Shown here piece by piece: positions 7,389 to 14,682 of a stretch of DNA of 15,784 nt. Source of the DNA: JAZKFT01 sp043760535 (GTDB lineage: Bacteria; Bacteroidota; Bacteroidia; Chitinophagales; Chitinophagaceae). The position numbers and the translations under genes are program-made. Where the stretch lies: contig JAYUOV010000114.1 of the NCBI GenBank assembly GCA_043760535.1, positions 1 through 15,784 on the forward strand, written 5' to 3'. Numbering within the stretch: position 1 is the stretch's first letter; every line of letters starts with the position of its first letter. The notes under the pieces were generated by a model. That model was given only the letters and a program-made list of their open reading frames with translations, ran no database searches and was not told the DNA's origin.

Positions 7389-7835
7389 TAGTTAGAAATG
7401 TTAAATGGCATTGGCTAAGTTGCAGTAGGTGAATATTATTTTGGGAACGTGTATCCCAGAAAATTCGACTGTCCACGTAAGAGGCATATTATCCCAACCT
7501 TAAAAGGCTTTTTATTGATTTATAAAGAAGAAAAAAAATATTCTGCATTAAATACAGCAGTAAAAAAACTACTCCCATCTTTTAATTCAGAAAAATAAGC
7601 TTTTACCAATTTATTATAGTGTGCTACTTCATTAAATAACCATGTGCTAAAATTCGATGAACATTTCGTAAGAAGTGGAATAAACAATATGGTAGTAATC
7701 AAGCAGGGCATGCCGAACAGGCGTGCCCTTTTACTTACTCCGTTGTTGTTTGGTGTTCATCGCACCTTGGCACTGCGTTATAAAGTGTAAGGGGTATGCC
7801 TGTTTTGTTTTAAACCAACCTATAAATATTAGCTT
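7389..7835. other. Gene-poor spacer between kup and a pseudogene
   Basis: About 450 bp with no convincing gene. The minus strand has a 63-codon open frame (7520-7711) ending in a compositionally plausible stretch (FNEVAHYNKLVKAYFSELKD), but its ATG falls inside a hairpin repeat and no family is recognised. The plus strand of the same stretch has a frame broken by two stops. Either could be a gene relic. The rest is A/T-rich, and nothing else is identifiable. Confidence 0.4.
7706..7732 (+). terminator. GC-rich hairpin followed by T-run (terminator-like)
   Basis: GGGCATGCC (7706-7714) pairs with GGCGTGCCC (7720-7728) over 9 bp with one wobble. The loop is 5 nt, and TTTT follows directly. It has the form of an intrinsic terminator for plus-strand transcripts, but no intact plus-strand gene precedes it, so it may belong to a relic or to a dispersed repeat. 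Confidence 0.4.
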
Positions 7836-8264
7836 ATGAAAAAAATATATACCCTCTTTATTGTTCTGATTTTCTTTTGCAGTTCTGCAATTTTTGCCTT
7901 ACAATGTAATACCCCGGTAGTACTGCCGTACACACAAAATTTTCAAGGTGTTGTACCACCAGCCTTACCTCATTGTACCATTAATCAAACAATGAACCCG
8001 TTCTAAAAAATATCAAAATGGGAAACCAACGGCTATCCATTTGATATTTGGTTAACAATATATTTAGAATAGCTTGATATCAATGGTAACCACTGGTTTT
8101 ACCTACCTCTGATGTATTTTGAAGCCGCACAATCGTACAATCTTTCCTATAAATACAATTCTAGCGTCCCTAAACCTACCTCTGCCCAAACCTTTGGGGT
8201 ATATTTTGGTACTTGTACTGTAAATACTTGTATAATCAATGTATTAACTACAGGTGTAACGTAA
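7836..8264 (+). pseudogene. Decayed secreted adhesin-like gene with two in-frame stop codons
   Basis: Starting at the ATG at 7836, one frame runs 142 codons and ends with TAA at 8262, interrupted by TAA at 8004-8006 and TAG at 8070-8072. No frameshift is needed. The N-terminus MKKIYTLFIVLIFFCSSAIFA is a clear signal peptide. The following CNTPVVLPYTQNFQGVVPPALPHC resembles, by eye, the opening of MAM/cleaved-adhesin-like modules of Bacteroidota secreted proteins (pattern PYxQNFxGVxPPALPxC). Beyond the stops, KWETNGYPF, HWFYLPLMYFEAAQSYNLSY and TFGVYFGT continue that module in order. Such proteins are normally much longer and end in a T9SS sorting domain, missing here. The best reading is a truncated, degraded gene. 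Stop-codon readthrough cannot be excluded but is unlikely. If only the first 56 codons are made, the product is a signal peptide plus 35 residues. Confidence 0.75.
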
Positions 8265-8327
8265 AGTTACAAATGATGATGATGATGACAAGAACAAAAT
8301 CTTCGCTTTATTCGTCGGCACCGCTTA

Positions 8328-8412
8328 GGTTTATTTCCACACGAACCTAAATCCGCTCCGATATTATTTGTCAATCTCCCCTTCAAAATTCCGGTTCGTG
8401 GGGACACGAACC
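8328..8412. repeat. Pair of inverted GGTTNGTG hairpins (REP/BIME-like)
   Basis: A degenerate copy, GGTTTATTTCCACACGAACC, lies at 8328-8347. An inverted copy lies at 8393-8412, whose reverse complement is GGTTCGTGTCCCCACGAACC. The second copy sits in a perfect 10-bp hairpin with a GGGA loop on the plus strand (8391-8414). The two are separated by 45 bp. Sequence and arrangement match the pair at 12632-12775. Confidence 0.6.
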
Positions 8413-8431
8413 GGTGCGGAGTACAAAAAAA

Positions 8432-8779
8432 TTACGCCTTTCTCTTCCTCAAATAACTACCACTCAAAGCCGCAAACCCAGCTACCAATGCTCCTACAAA
8501 AGCGGTTACAACAATCAACAAAAAAGCATTGCCCTGCAAGGGAAGTATGGCGGCAATTTTAGCGGCAAATACACCTCCGTTTTTTTCGCTGATAAAAAAA
8601 CTAAGGCCACCCCAAAGCAGGAACAGGCCAATAAAACCAGCGAGCCAGGCCAGTAATGGCCGTTGTGGAATGAGTGCTGCAACTATAAATGCAGCGATGG
8701 CAATGCTCCACCAATCGAGGTAGCCGCCCAGGCCAAATGCCAGTAAACCAGTGAGTATAATTGAAGCTATAAATTTCAT
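8432..8779 (-). CDS. Small integral membrane protein, four predicted helices
   Basis: A 115-residue hydrophobic protein from the ATG at 8779; a longer start at 8815 would translate tandem repeat DNA and is rejected. Hydrophobic segments lie at about 3-20, 24-38, 41-63 and 84-108, with a short polar turn (SEKNGG, 64-69) and a basic tail LRKRKA that should be cytoplasmic. I recognise no family and no catalytic residues. Composition and length resemble conserved membrane proteins of unknown function in Bacteroidota. It is the gene downstream of the acylase on the same strand, 110 bp away, but the gap holds a potential stem of inverted heptamers, so co-transcription is uncertain. Confidence 0.75.
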   Translation of the reverse strand: MKFIASIILTGLLAFGLGGYLDWWSIAIAAFIVAALIPQRPLLAWLAGFIGLFLLWGGLSFFISEKNGGVFAAKIAAILPLQGNAFLLIVVTAFVGALVAGFAALSGSYLRKRKA

Positions 8780-8786
8780 ATTTGTA

Positions 8787-8842
8787 AGGTTGAAGGTGTA
8801 AGGTATAGGGTGCAAGGTTTAGGGTGTATGGTTTAGGGTTCA
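8787..8842 (+). repeat. Array of eight heptamer words (RGGTKTA-like)
   Basis: Eight consecutive 7-base units fill this stretch: AGGTTGA, AGGTGTA, AGGTATA, GGGTGCA, AGGTTTA, GGGTGTA, TGGTTTA and GGGTTCA. The phase is constant although the units vary. It lies just upstream of the start of the small membrane protein. Confidence 0.7.
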
Positions 8843-8864
8843 GATTTATGACTTTCGGCTTATG

Positions 8865-8899
8865 CCCTAAACCCTATACATTACACCTTTTACCCCTTT
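8865..8899 (-). repeat. Inverted counterpart of the heptamer array
   Basis: Units CCCTAAA, CCCTATA, CATTACA, CCTTTTA and CCCCTTT run with period 7 and are reverse-complementary to the array at 8787-8842. Together they could form an imperfect stem of roughly 25-30 bp. The outer units overlap the stop codon and last codons of the acylase gene, so the structure starts at that gene's 3' end and could act as a terminator or 3'-end protector. Confidence 0.6.
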
Positions 8900-11358
8900 A
8901 AAAAGCTCATTTTCCATTTCACTTTTGGGTCTTTTTCATCGGCGGCGGTCATAATCCAAAGTGGGTAGTATTTGCCTTCGGCCCATGTGTCTATAAAATT
9001 GTCGTAAAATTTACTACCGGGGTTTCCGTTTTGGCCGCCGGGGTACACGCCGTATGCTTCGGTAGTTTCGGTAAGGCTTACAATCATCCGCCAGCTTGGT
9101 CCGTGGTCTTTGTTGGTGGCGTTTATAATATTCGTTCCGCCACCAATCGGCAGGTTCATTCGGGTAAATGGAGCTAATTTCATTAGGTGAGCTACTTCTG
9201 TAGCTTTGGCCTTTGCCCATTCCAACACAATACCCGCTGCTTGCATGGAGTCTAAATCCACTGTTGCCTGTTTCATAGATTCCAATACCAAATCTTTTAG
9301 GGTCTCTTTTTGCGGCGTGTTTCTGTTATCAATAAATGCAAAACCGGTATCTTTTATAAAAGCTTCTACTAGTGTAAACTGTTGCGGATATGGCGTTGGT
9401 AAATCCGATTGTTCTCTAATATCATCGTTCCAAACTAGCCCTTCTAAATGGTACATAAACCTGCTGAAAATGGTGGGGCCGGTTTCTGTCATATCGCTGC
9501 GGTAGTTCCATTTACGAAGCATATTGGCGTACTTTTTTTCATTTGTTTTTAAAGTACTATCGTACAAATTACTAAGTAATAAAGGCAGCACTGTAGCGGC
9601 ATGTGTGTTGTAATTATCGGTTTGCATCCGCAGCATATCGGTTGGTAAAATGCTATCCATGGCGGTTAATACTTTATTGATTACGATGCCACGGTACAGG
9701 TCGTAATTGCCACCGAGGTAATATGGATACACAGCCACATCTACCGGCAACTGATTGGCACTGCTTACAAAACCCCGAACCGGGTTTATCATGTGTGGGT
9801 TTTCCTGCATGGGAATAATGCCCTGCCACATGTAAGTGCTGTCTTCGCCGGGCATTACAAAATCGCCCTGCCGCCGCCATTTGGCAGGGAATGCACCCTG
9901 ACACCACATGGCTATATCGCCACTTTTGGATGCAAATACCACATTCTGTCCCGGGCATTCCAGCCATTTAATAGCATCAACATAATCGTTGTAGTTTTTA
10001 GCCCTTGCTAGTTTTATAAAAGTCATGCCTTCGTTGCTGGCATCGTGTGCCTTCCATCTTACGGCGTAAGCTTTGCCATCGTTCAGCTTGTCGCCATACC
10101 TTTTTTCGAACATTACCGGCCCAAAAACCGTCATCGGTATGGAATCTATAAAGTCTGGTTCGTCCCTAACCTTAATGGTATCTATTCGCCATTCGGTGGT
10201 TTTCCAGACACTGTCGAACCAATACTCTTTTTGGGTACCATCCTTAAACTTTATGGCGTAATAATCTCTAACATCCCTCATACCATTGGTTTCGCTCCAG
10301 GCTATGCTATCGTTAAAACCAATAGGGATAGCCGGTACTCCGGGAAAAGATGCACCGTAAGTATTCCATTGCGGCGTGTGTAATTGCATTTCGAACCAGA
10401 TGGAAGGTAGGTTAAAGCCGAGGTGCGGATCGCCACAGAGAATGGGCTTACCACTTGCCGTTTTACTGCCGGCTACCGCCCAGTTATTACTGCCGTTAGC
10501 AGGGTTGGGTTTGCTATCATTTACAGGCAGCGAATCTTTAAAGTCTAAATAGGCAGAATCTGCCCCAAATGGAATTACCAAGGCTACAGCTGATGTATCA
10601 AAAATGGTTCCTTTGGGTATAATGGGATCCAGCGAATCCTGCCCATAAGGATATACTTTTTCAATTTGCTCTTTACTTAAAAAAGTTTTGGCATTGCTCA
10701 TCTCAAAATCGTCCTCAAAACCAGAAAGATCGTACGCCATGTATTTTATAAAAAGAATGGTTTTAAGGTTGGTCCATTTTTCGGGAGCATAATCCAGCAG
10801 CTTGTATTCTACGGGATAATTTTCCGGTTTCAGGTTTTCTATGTAATAATTGGCACCGCTTGTATAAGCATCCATTACCAATTTTGTTTCGGGATTGGCC
10901 TCGGCTGCAACCAAACTTTTTTCGGCTGCCCAGCCCATACCCAATCTTCTAAACATCCTATCCTTTTTATCCAAAATGCTGTAGGTTCCTTTTTTAGCAC
11001 CAATTAGTTCGCTGATTCTTCCGGCAGCAGCATGGGTTTGAAATTCCATTTGCCAAAGGCGAAATTTAGCATGGAGATAGCCTTGTACAAAATAAACATC
11101 GTGTTCGTTTTGGGCAAACACATGCGGCACAAGGCGTTCATCCAGGTACACATCTACCTTATCCTGCAGTAAAGGCGATTTTAAATCAACAGAAAAGTCT
11201 TCGTCTCTAGCCTCGGCATTTTGCCAAAAACCCAGCTGCGGACTAAGAAAATTCCCCAAACGTGGGGTTTTAGTGTCTTTAAGTGTCCACCTTTGGTTAA
11301 GGGCAAAAACCAAACCCACGGTAATTACGGTAGAAATAAGGAAAGGAACGATACGCAT
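8890..11358 (-). CDS. Penicillin acylase family protein (peptidase S45, Ntn hydrolase)
   Basis: An N-terminal-nucleophile amidase of 822 residues from the ATG at 11358; the start at 11400 adds 14 residues before a natural signal anchor. MRIVPFLISTVITVGLVFAL (1-20) is a signal peptide or membrane anchor, so the enzyme acts in the periplasm. The alpha chain carries the LDERLVPHVFAQNEHDVYFVQGYLHAKFRLWQME region (about 73-105), typical of S45 enzymes. The catalytic Ser is Ser290 in G-S-N-N-W, where autocleavage exposes it as the beta-chain N-terminus. GDPHLGFNLPSIWFEM follows, also typical. The C-terminus contains GGTNIINA and GPSWRMIV motifs of the beta chain. Family members hydrolyse penicillins, acyl-homoserine lactones or other amides. 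Substrate cannot be predicted here. The gene diverges from the desaturase. Confidence 0.94.
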   Translation of the reverse strand: MRIVPFLISTVITVGLVFALNQRWTLKDTKTPRLGNFLSPQLGFWQNAEARDEDFSVDLKSPLLQDKVDVYLDERLVPHVFAQNEHDVYFVQGYLHAKFRLWQMEFQTHAAAGRISELIGAKKGTYSILDKKDRMFRRLGMGWAAEKSLVAAEANPETKLVMDAYTSGANYYIENLKPENYPVEYKLLDYAPEKWTNLKTILFIKYMAYDLSGFEDDFEMSNAKTFLSKEQIEKVYPYGQDSLDPIIPKGTIFDTSAVALVIPFGADSAYLDFKDSLPVNDSKPNPANGSNNWAVAGSKTASGKPILCGDPHLGFNLPSIWFEMQLHTPQWNTYGASFPGVPAIPIGFNDSIAWSETNGMRDVRDYYAIKFKDGTQKEYWFDSVWKTTEWRIDTIKVRDEPDFIDSIPMTVFGPVMFEKRYGDKLNDGKAYAVRWKAHDASNEGMTFIKLARAKNYNDYVDAIKWLECPGQNVVFASKSGDIAMWCQGAFPAKWRRQGDFVMPGEDSTYMWQGIIPMQENPHMINPVRGFVSSANQLPVDVAVYPYYLGGNYDLYRGIVINKVLTAMDSILPTDMLRMQTDNYNTHAATVLPLLLSNLYDSTLKTNEKKYANMLRKWNYRSDMTETGPTIFSRFMYHLEGLVWNDDIREQSDLPTPYPQQFTLVEAFIKDTGFAFIDNRNTPQKETLKDLVLESMKQATVDLDSMQAAGIVLEWAKAKATEVAHLMKLAPFTRMNLPIGGGTNIINATNKDHGPSWRMIVSLTETTEAYGVYPGGQNGNPGSKFYDNFIDTWAEGKYYPLWIMTAADEKDPKVKWKMSFLKG

Positions 11359-11405
11359 AAGTGACAAGTAATGTAAAAGTGAATATAGTAAGATTACCAC
11401 CTTAG

Positions 11406-11441
11406 CAAAGACATCCGATTGTTTTTTTTCTTTACAAAAAC
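11406..11441 (-). promoter_or_regulatory. Putative promoter of the acylase gene
   Basis: On the minus strand, GTTTTTG (11435-11441) lies 21 bp upstream of TGTCTTTG (11406-11413). This fits the Bacteroidota pattern of TTTG or TTG, about 19-21 bp, then TAnnTTTG, with one mismatch in the -7 box. The transcription start would be near 11400, about 40 bp before the ATG. It is read by eye only. Confidence 0.35.
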
Positions 11442-11509
11442 TACGTAATATAAAACCGGCAAATATTGTAGGTTATCTTGCGGCAGCTAAAAAAAAAGAG
11501 GCATCGGCA

Positions 11510-12553
11510 ATGAAGGCACTACCAACAATAACGGATCCAATATACCAACCACCTGCATCGCTTACTTGGTACGAGCAACTTTGGCTACCCATAATAAACG
11601 ATAAACGGGACATACCTTTTATTCATTTGCTTACGCAAATACACCTAACTATTGTACCGCTTACTGTATTCTTATACGCGCCGCTGCTGCAAGGCATTTG
11701 GTGGTGGCTGCTCTTGGTGCCGCAGTTTTTGCTATCGCAAATATTTATACGTGGTTCTTTTGGGCTGATGCTGCACAATATTACCCACCGGCGGTTGTTT
11801 AAAAAATCCAGTGCCAACTGGCTTAACAAATACATTACCTGGTTTATCTGCCCCTTATTTGGGCAGGTGCCGGAATCTTATTTTGCCCACCATGTAGGTA
11901 TGCACCATGTAGAAAACAATATGCCCGATGATGGCAGCAGCACCATGCCTTACCAACGGGATTCAGTAAAAGATTTTTTAAAATACTACGGCCATTTTGT
12001 GCTGCACGGCGCTACCAGCACTTTTATGTATTTGTTTACCCGTAAAAAAAATAAATACTATGTGCCGCTAAGTGCCGGGCAATTTATTTTGTACATCGTA
12101 CTGGTTGGTTTGTGTTTTGTAAATTTTAAAGCCACGTTGTGGATTTTTATTATTCCGCTGGCTTTTTCTAGATTGGTAATGATGCTGGGCAACTGGACCC
12201 AACATGCTTTTGTGGACCCGACCGAACCTGAAAATGCGTTTAAAAGCACCTTTAACTGCATTAATACCAAATACAACCACAAGTGCTGGAACGATGGCTA
12301 CCACCTAATGCACCACCTAAAACCCGGCGCTCATTACACCGAAATGCCCGTGATGTTTTTAAACGAAAAAGAGAAAATAGCCGAGCAGCAATCGCTGGTA
12401 TTTGAAGGCATCCACTACCTGCACCTATTCTTTTACCTGATGACCCGCAACTATAATAAAATGGCCGATAATCTGGTAAACATCAACAACGCCTTTGCAT
12501 CAAGAGAAGAGGCAATTGCGGTGATGAAAGAAAGAACGAGGAAGCTGGTTTGA
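11510..12553 (+). CDS. Membrane fatty acid desaturase family protein
   Basis: A di-iron integral-membrane desaturase or hydroxylase of 347 residues. The three histidine boxes are present: H89-x3-H93 (HNITH), H127-H128 with H132-H133 (HHVGMHH) and H265-x2-H268-H269 (HLMHH), plus H232 (NWTQHAF). Hydrophobic segments at about 45-60, 62-80, 188-206 and 207-226 surround them in the expected order, so the iron site should face the cytoplasm. Members introduce double bonds or hydroxyls into acyl lipids, carotenoids or related substrates. Nothing here settles which. HLMHHLKPGAHYTEMP after the last box matches the family. The gene diverges from the acylase and is followed by a word-repeat and a REP-like pair before miaE. 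The ATG at 11510 is preceded by a purine-rich AAAGAGG about 8 bp upstream, a rare SD-like site for this phylum. Confidence 0.9.
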   Translation: MKALPTITDPIYQPPASLTWYEQLWLPIINDKRDIPFIHLLTQIHLTIVPLTVFLYAPLLQGIWWWLLLVPQFLLSQIFIRGSFGLMLHNITHRRLFKKSSANWLNKYITWFICPLFGQVPESYFAHHVGMHHVENNMPDDGSSTMPYQRDSVKDFLKYYGHFVLHGATSTFMYLFTRKKNKYYVPLSAGQFILYIVLVGLCFVNFKATLWIFIIPLAFSRLVMMLGNWTQHAFVDPTEPENAFKSTFNCINTKYNHKCWNDGYHLMHHLKPGAHYTEMPVMFLNEKEKIAEQQSLVFEGIHYLHLFFYLMTRNYNKMADNLVNINNAFASREEAIAVMKERTRKLV

Positions 12554-12555
12554 AA

Positions 12556-12586
12556 AGTTGGCAATTTTTTAGTTGGCAGTTGGCAA
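12556..12586 (+). repeat. AGTTGGC-word repeat, copy B
   Basis: This 31-bp stretch starts 2 bp after the stop codon of the desaturase. It matches 4006-4036 at 27 of 31 positions and consists largely of AGTTGGC/GTTGGCA words. Confidence 0.6.
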
Positions 12587-12622
12587 AACCGACTAGTTTT
12601 GGTTTATTCAAATTTGAGCAAA

Positions 12623-12784
12623 CCCCGCCATGGTTGGTGTCCTCACCAACCACTGAATTTGATGACTGTTTGAAATCAAAATTGCAATCAATAAACCGAC
12701 AATAATTGCTTCGCCCTAATTTCAATAAATAATTTAAAAGCCCCCGAAATTCAGTGGTTTGTGAGGACACCAACCACGGCGTGG
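12623..12784. repeat. MITE- or BIME-like element with 38-bp inverted repeats
   Basis: Arms at 12623-12660 and 12747-12784 are inverted repeats of 38 bp with three mismatches. Within each arm is a hairpin: GGTTGGTG-TCCT-CACCAACC at 12632-12651 and its inverted near-copy at 12756-12775. The 86-bp interior is A/T-rich and codes for nothing recognisable. A 96-codon minus-strand frame runs across it but has no support. No clear target-site duplication was found. It sits just before miaE and would be part of that gene's leader if transcription starts upstream. Confidence 0.7.
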
Positions 12785-12809
12785 CGGCCTTAAATCACCC
12801 AATAACCAA

Positions 12810-13421
12810 ATGACCGAAGAATCCATTTACCAAAAAAACATACTTGGCCTGCAATTACCTACCGATCCACGGTGGGTGGATTTGGCAAGTATGTCGCTGG
12901 AAGAAATACTGACCGACCATGCCTATTGTGAGCAAAAAGCGGCTACGAGCTGCATTACTTTAATACAGCGGTACAGCGAATATGAAGAGCTGGTAAACAG
13001 CCTGTCGCCGCTTGTTACAGAAGAATGGGGTCATTTTAGAATCGTACTAGCCGAACTGCGAAAACGTGGACTTAAACTGGGCCTGCAGCGTAAAGACACC
13101 TACGTAAATGCACTTCAATTATTTGAAATGAAAGGCGGCAGCCCCGAAGACCGGATGCTGGATAAGCTGCTAATTTTTGCACTAATAGAAGCCCGGAGCT
13201 GCGAACGTTTTAAACGCCTCAGCGAGGGTTTAGACGATGAATATTTCCGTAGCTTTTACCGCCGCTTTATGGAAAGCGAAGCCGGCCATTATGTAACCTT
13301 TATAGAACTTGCCCGAACTTATATTAACGAAGAAAAAGTAAACCGCCGCTGGAAACAATGGCTGGAATATGAGGCCGGCATTATTAACGAAATAGAAATA
13401 CGAGGGGATAGGATTCATTAG
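12810..13421 (+). CDS. miaE: tRNA-(ms2io6A37)-hydroxylase (MiaE)
   Basis: MiaE is a non-haem di-iron monooxygenase that hydroxylates the isopentenyl group of ms2i6A at tRNA position 37. The 203-residue protein shows the family order: LQLPTDPRWVDLA (14-26), DHAYCEQKAA with Glu41, EEWGHF with the E72-x2-H75 pair, EARSCERF with Glu127 or Glu132, and ESEAGHY with E157-x2-H160. These supply the two ExxH motifs and the Glu ligands of a ferritin-like four-helix di-iron site. Length is close to the usual 190-270. The ATG at 12810 gives the typical short N-terminus. The REP-like element ends 25 bp upstream, and the TAG stop overlaps the first base of an octamer array. MiaA and MiaB, which make the substrate, are not in the window. 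queA, another anticodon-loop modifier, is 12 kb away. Confidence 0.95.
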   Translation: MTEESIYQKNILGLQLPTDPRWVDLASMSLEEILTDHAYCEQKAATSCITLIQRYSEYEELVNSLSPLVTEEWGHFRIVLAELRKRGLKLGLQRKDTYVNALQLFEMKGGSPEDRMLDKLLIFALIEARSCERFKRLSEGLDDEYFRSFYRRFMESEAGHYVTFIELARTYINEEKVNRRWKQWLEYEAGIINEIEIRGDRIH

Positions 13422-13460
13422 TTGATTGGTTGATTAGTTGATTGGTTGACTGGTTGACTG
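13421..13460 (-). repeat. Array of five octamers, GTTGAYTG type
   Basis: Units GTTGATTG, GTTGATTA, GTTGATTG, GTTGACTG and GTTGACTG run without gaps from the last base of the miaE stop codon. They are the reverse complement of the AATCAACS octamers at 13566-13629, so the two arrays can pair as a long imperfect stem across a loop of about 105 nt. Confidence 0.8.
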
Positions 13461-13565
13461 GTTTATGCTTGACTACAATTAAAAAACAAGAACGATATTT
13501 ATTCTTCACTTCCTAAACAGTATATTTCAATTTAATTGGTTGATGAGCAATTTTTTCGGACAACG

Positions 13566-13629
13566 AATCAACGAATCAACCAATCAACCAATCAACGAAT
13601 CAACGAATCAACCAATCAACCAATCAACC
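13566..13629 (+). repeat. Array of eight octamers, AATCAACC or AATCAACG
   Basis: Eight perfect-phase units differ only at the eighth base, in the order G, C, C, G, G, C, C, C. The array ends 3 bp before the ATG of the permease gene. In one upstream frame it reads as repeating I-N-E-S-T-N-Q-P, which creates a spurious N-terminal extension of the permease. Confidence 0.85.
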
Positions 13630-13632
13630 AAA

Positions 13633-14679
13633 ATGCTCACTTTCATCTCAAAAAAAATACTATACGGCTTGCTGGTGCTGCTGGGTGTGGTGGTGATTGT
13701 GTTTTTTTTATTTCAGGGTTTTGGCGATCCGGTTAGGATGACACTTGGACAAACCGGTGATAAAAAAACCATTCAGAATATTCGAAAAGAGCTCTACCTC
13801 GATCAGCCCAAATGGAAACAGTTTATCCTGTATCTCAACGATGTGTCGCCGGTTAGCATTAATTCAAAAGATGAAATTGAATCCAAGCAACTAAAAGGTT
13901 TATTTGTTGGCGGCGATACTAAAGTTGGGTTAAAAGTGCCTTATCTCCGAAGAAGTTACCAAACCAAAAAACCAGTATTGGAAGTATTGATGGAAGCCTT
14001 GCCTGGAACCATTATTCTGGCATTGGCCGCCATGTTTATTGCCACAGTGCTTGGCATTATGCTGGGCGTATTAGCCGCAGTAAAAAAAGGAACTTGGATG
14101 GATACTTCAGCCATTTTTACTAGCATCCTCGGCATTTCTGCACCCTCTTTTTTTATGGGTATAGTACTGGCCTACCTCTTTGGTTTTGTGCTAAATAAAT
14201 ACACCGGCCTTAGTATGACTGGCAGTTGGTTCGACCTGGATCCGTTTACCGGCCGCAGTTATTCTTTACAAAACCTGATACTGCCAGCCATTACTTTGGG
14301 CATCCGGCCGCTGGCCATTATTACACAGCTTACCCGTAGTGCCATGCTGGATGTACTGAAGCAAGATTACATCCGCACCGCTTATGCCAAAGGGCTTAGC
14401 AGCCGAACCGTTATCTGGAAACATGCGTTGCGAAATGCCCTCAATCCGGTTATTACAGCCATTACCGGCTGGTTTGCAGAGTTGCTGGCCGGGGCATTTT
14501 TTGTTGAGTATATTTTTGGCTGGAAAGGCATTGGTAAAGTAACAGTGGATGCTTTGGAGAAACTTGATTTCCCGGTTGTGATGGGCAGCGTGCTGATAAC
14601 CGCTACCTTTTTTATAATGGTCAATATTTTGGCCGATGTATTGTATGGAGTAGTGGACCCGAGGGTGAGGGTTCGTTAG
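13633..14679 (+). CDS. ABC transporter permease, DppB/OppB type
   Basis: An inner-membrane permease subunit of the peptide/nickel (BPD type 1) importer class, 348 residues from the ATG at 13633. An alternative start at 13540 would add 31 residues of translated octamer repeat and is rejected. MLTFISKKILYGLLVLLGVVVIVFFLF is the usual first helix. A periplasmic part of about 90 residues follows, then helices near 125-150, 158-190, 214-235, 275-297 and 315-342. The EAA loop that contacts the ATPase is DYIRTAYAKGLSSRTVIWKHALRNALNP (about 245-272), with the conserved A-x-x-K-G-L. DPR near the end (about 342-344) is also typical. The partner permease, ATPases and binding protein are not adjacent, so the substrate is unknown. 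Confidence 0.92.
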   Translation: MLTFISKKILYGLLVLLGVVVIVFFLFQGFGDPVRMTLGQTGDKKTIQNIRKELYLDQPKWKQFILYLNDVSPVSINSKDEIESKQLKGLFVGGDTKVGLKVPYLRRSYQTKKPVLEVLMEALPGTIILALAAMFIATVLGIMLGVLAAVKKGTWMDTSAIFTSILGISAPSFFMGIVLAYLFGFVLNKYTGLSMTGSWFDLDPFTGRSYSLQNLILPAITLGIRPLAIITQLTRSAMLDVLKQDYIRTAYAKGLSSRTVIWKHALRNALNPVITAITGWFAELLAGAFFVEYIFGWKGIGKVTVDALEKLDFPVVMGSVLITATFFIMVNILADVLYGVVDPRVRVR

Positions 14680-14682
14680 TGG

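Noticed and set aside
7389..7835. Riboswitch or ncRNA upstream of kup
   Set aside because: No conserved aptamer pattern was seen, and the putative promoter leaves a leader of only about 15 nt.
8787..8842. Telomere-like or replication-end sequence
   Set aside because: The TTTAGGG words are only a few variants in a degenerate internal heptamer array, and the flanking genes are ordinary chromosomal ones.
12483..12773. Minus-strand frame of 96 codons across the MITE-like element
   Set aside because: It is explained by the inverted repeats and overlaps the end of the desaturase. There is no recognisable domain and codon pattern is unconvincing.
12810..13421. queA and miaE as a tRNA-modification island
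   Set aside because: They are 12 kb apart, with unrelated genes on both strands in between, so shared presence is probably chance.
13421..13629. CRISPR array
   Set aside because: Units are 8 bp, contiguous and without spacers, and no cas genes are nearby.
13540..13632. N-terminal extension of the permease reading through the octamer array
   Set aside because: The residues simply repeat the I-N-E-S-T-N-Q-P translation of the array, and the first membrane helix starts right after the ATG at 13633 as in the family.
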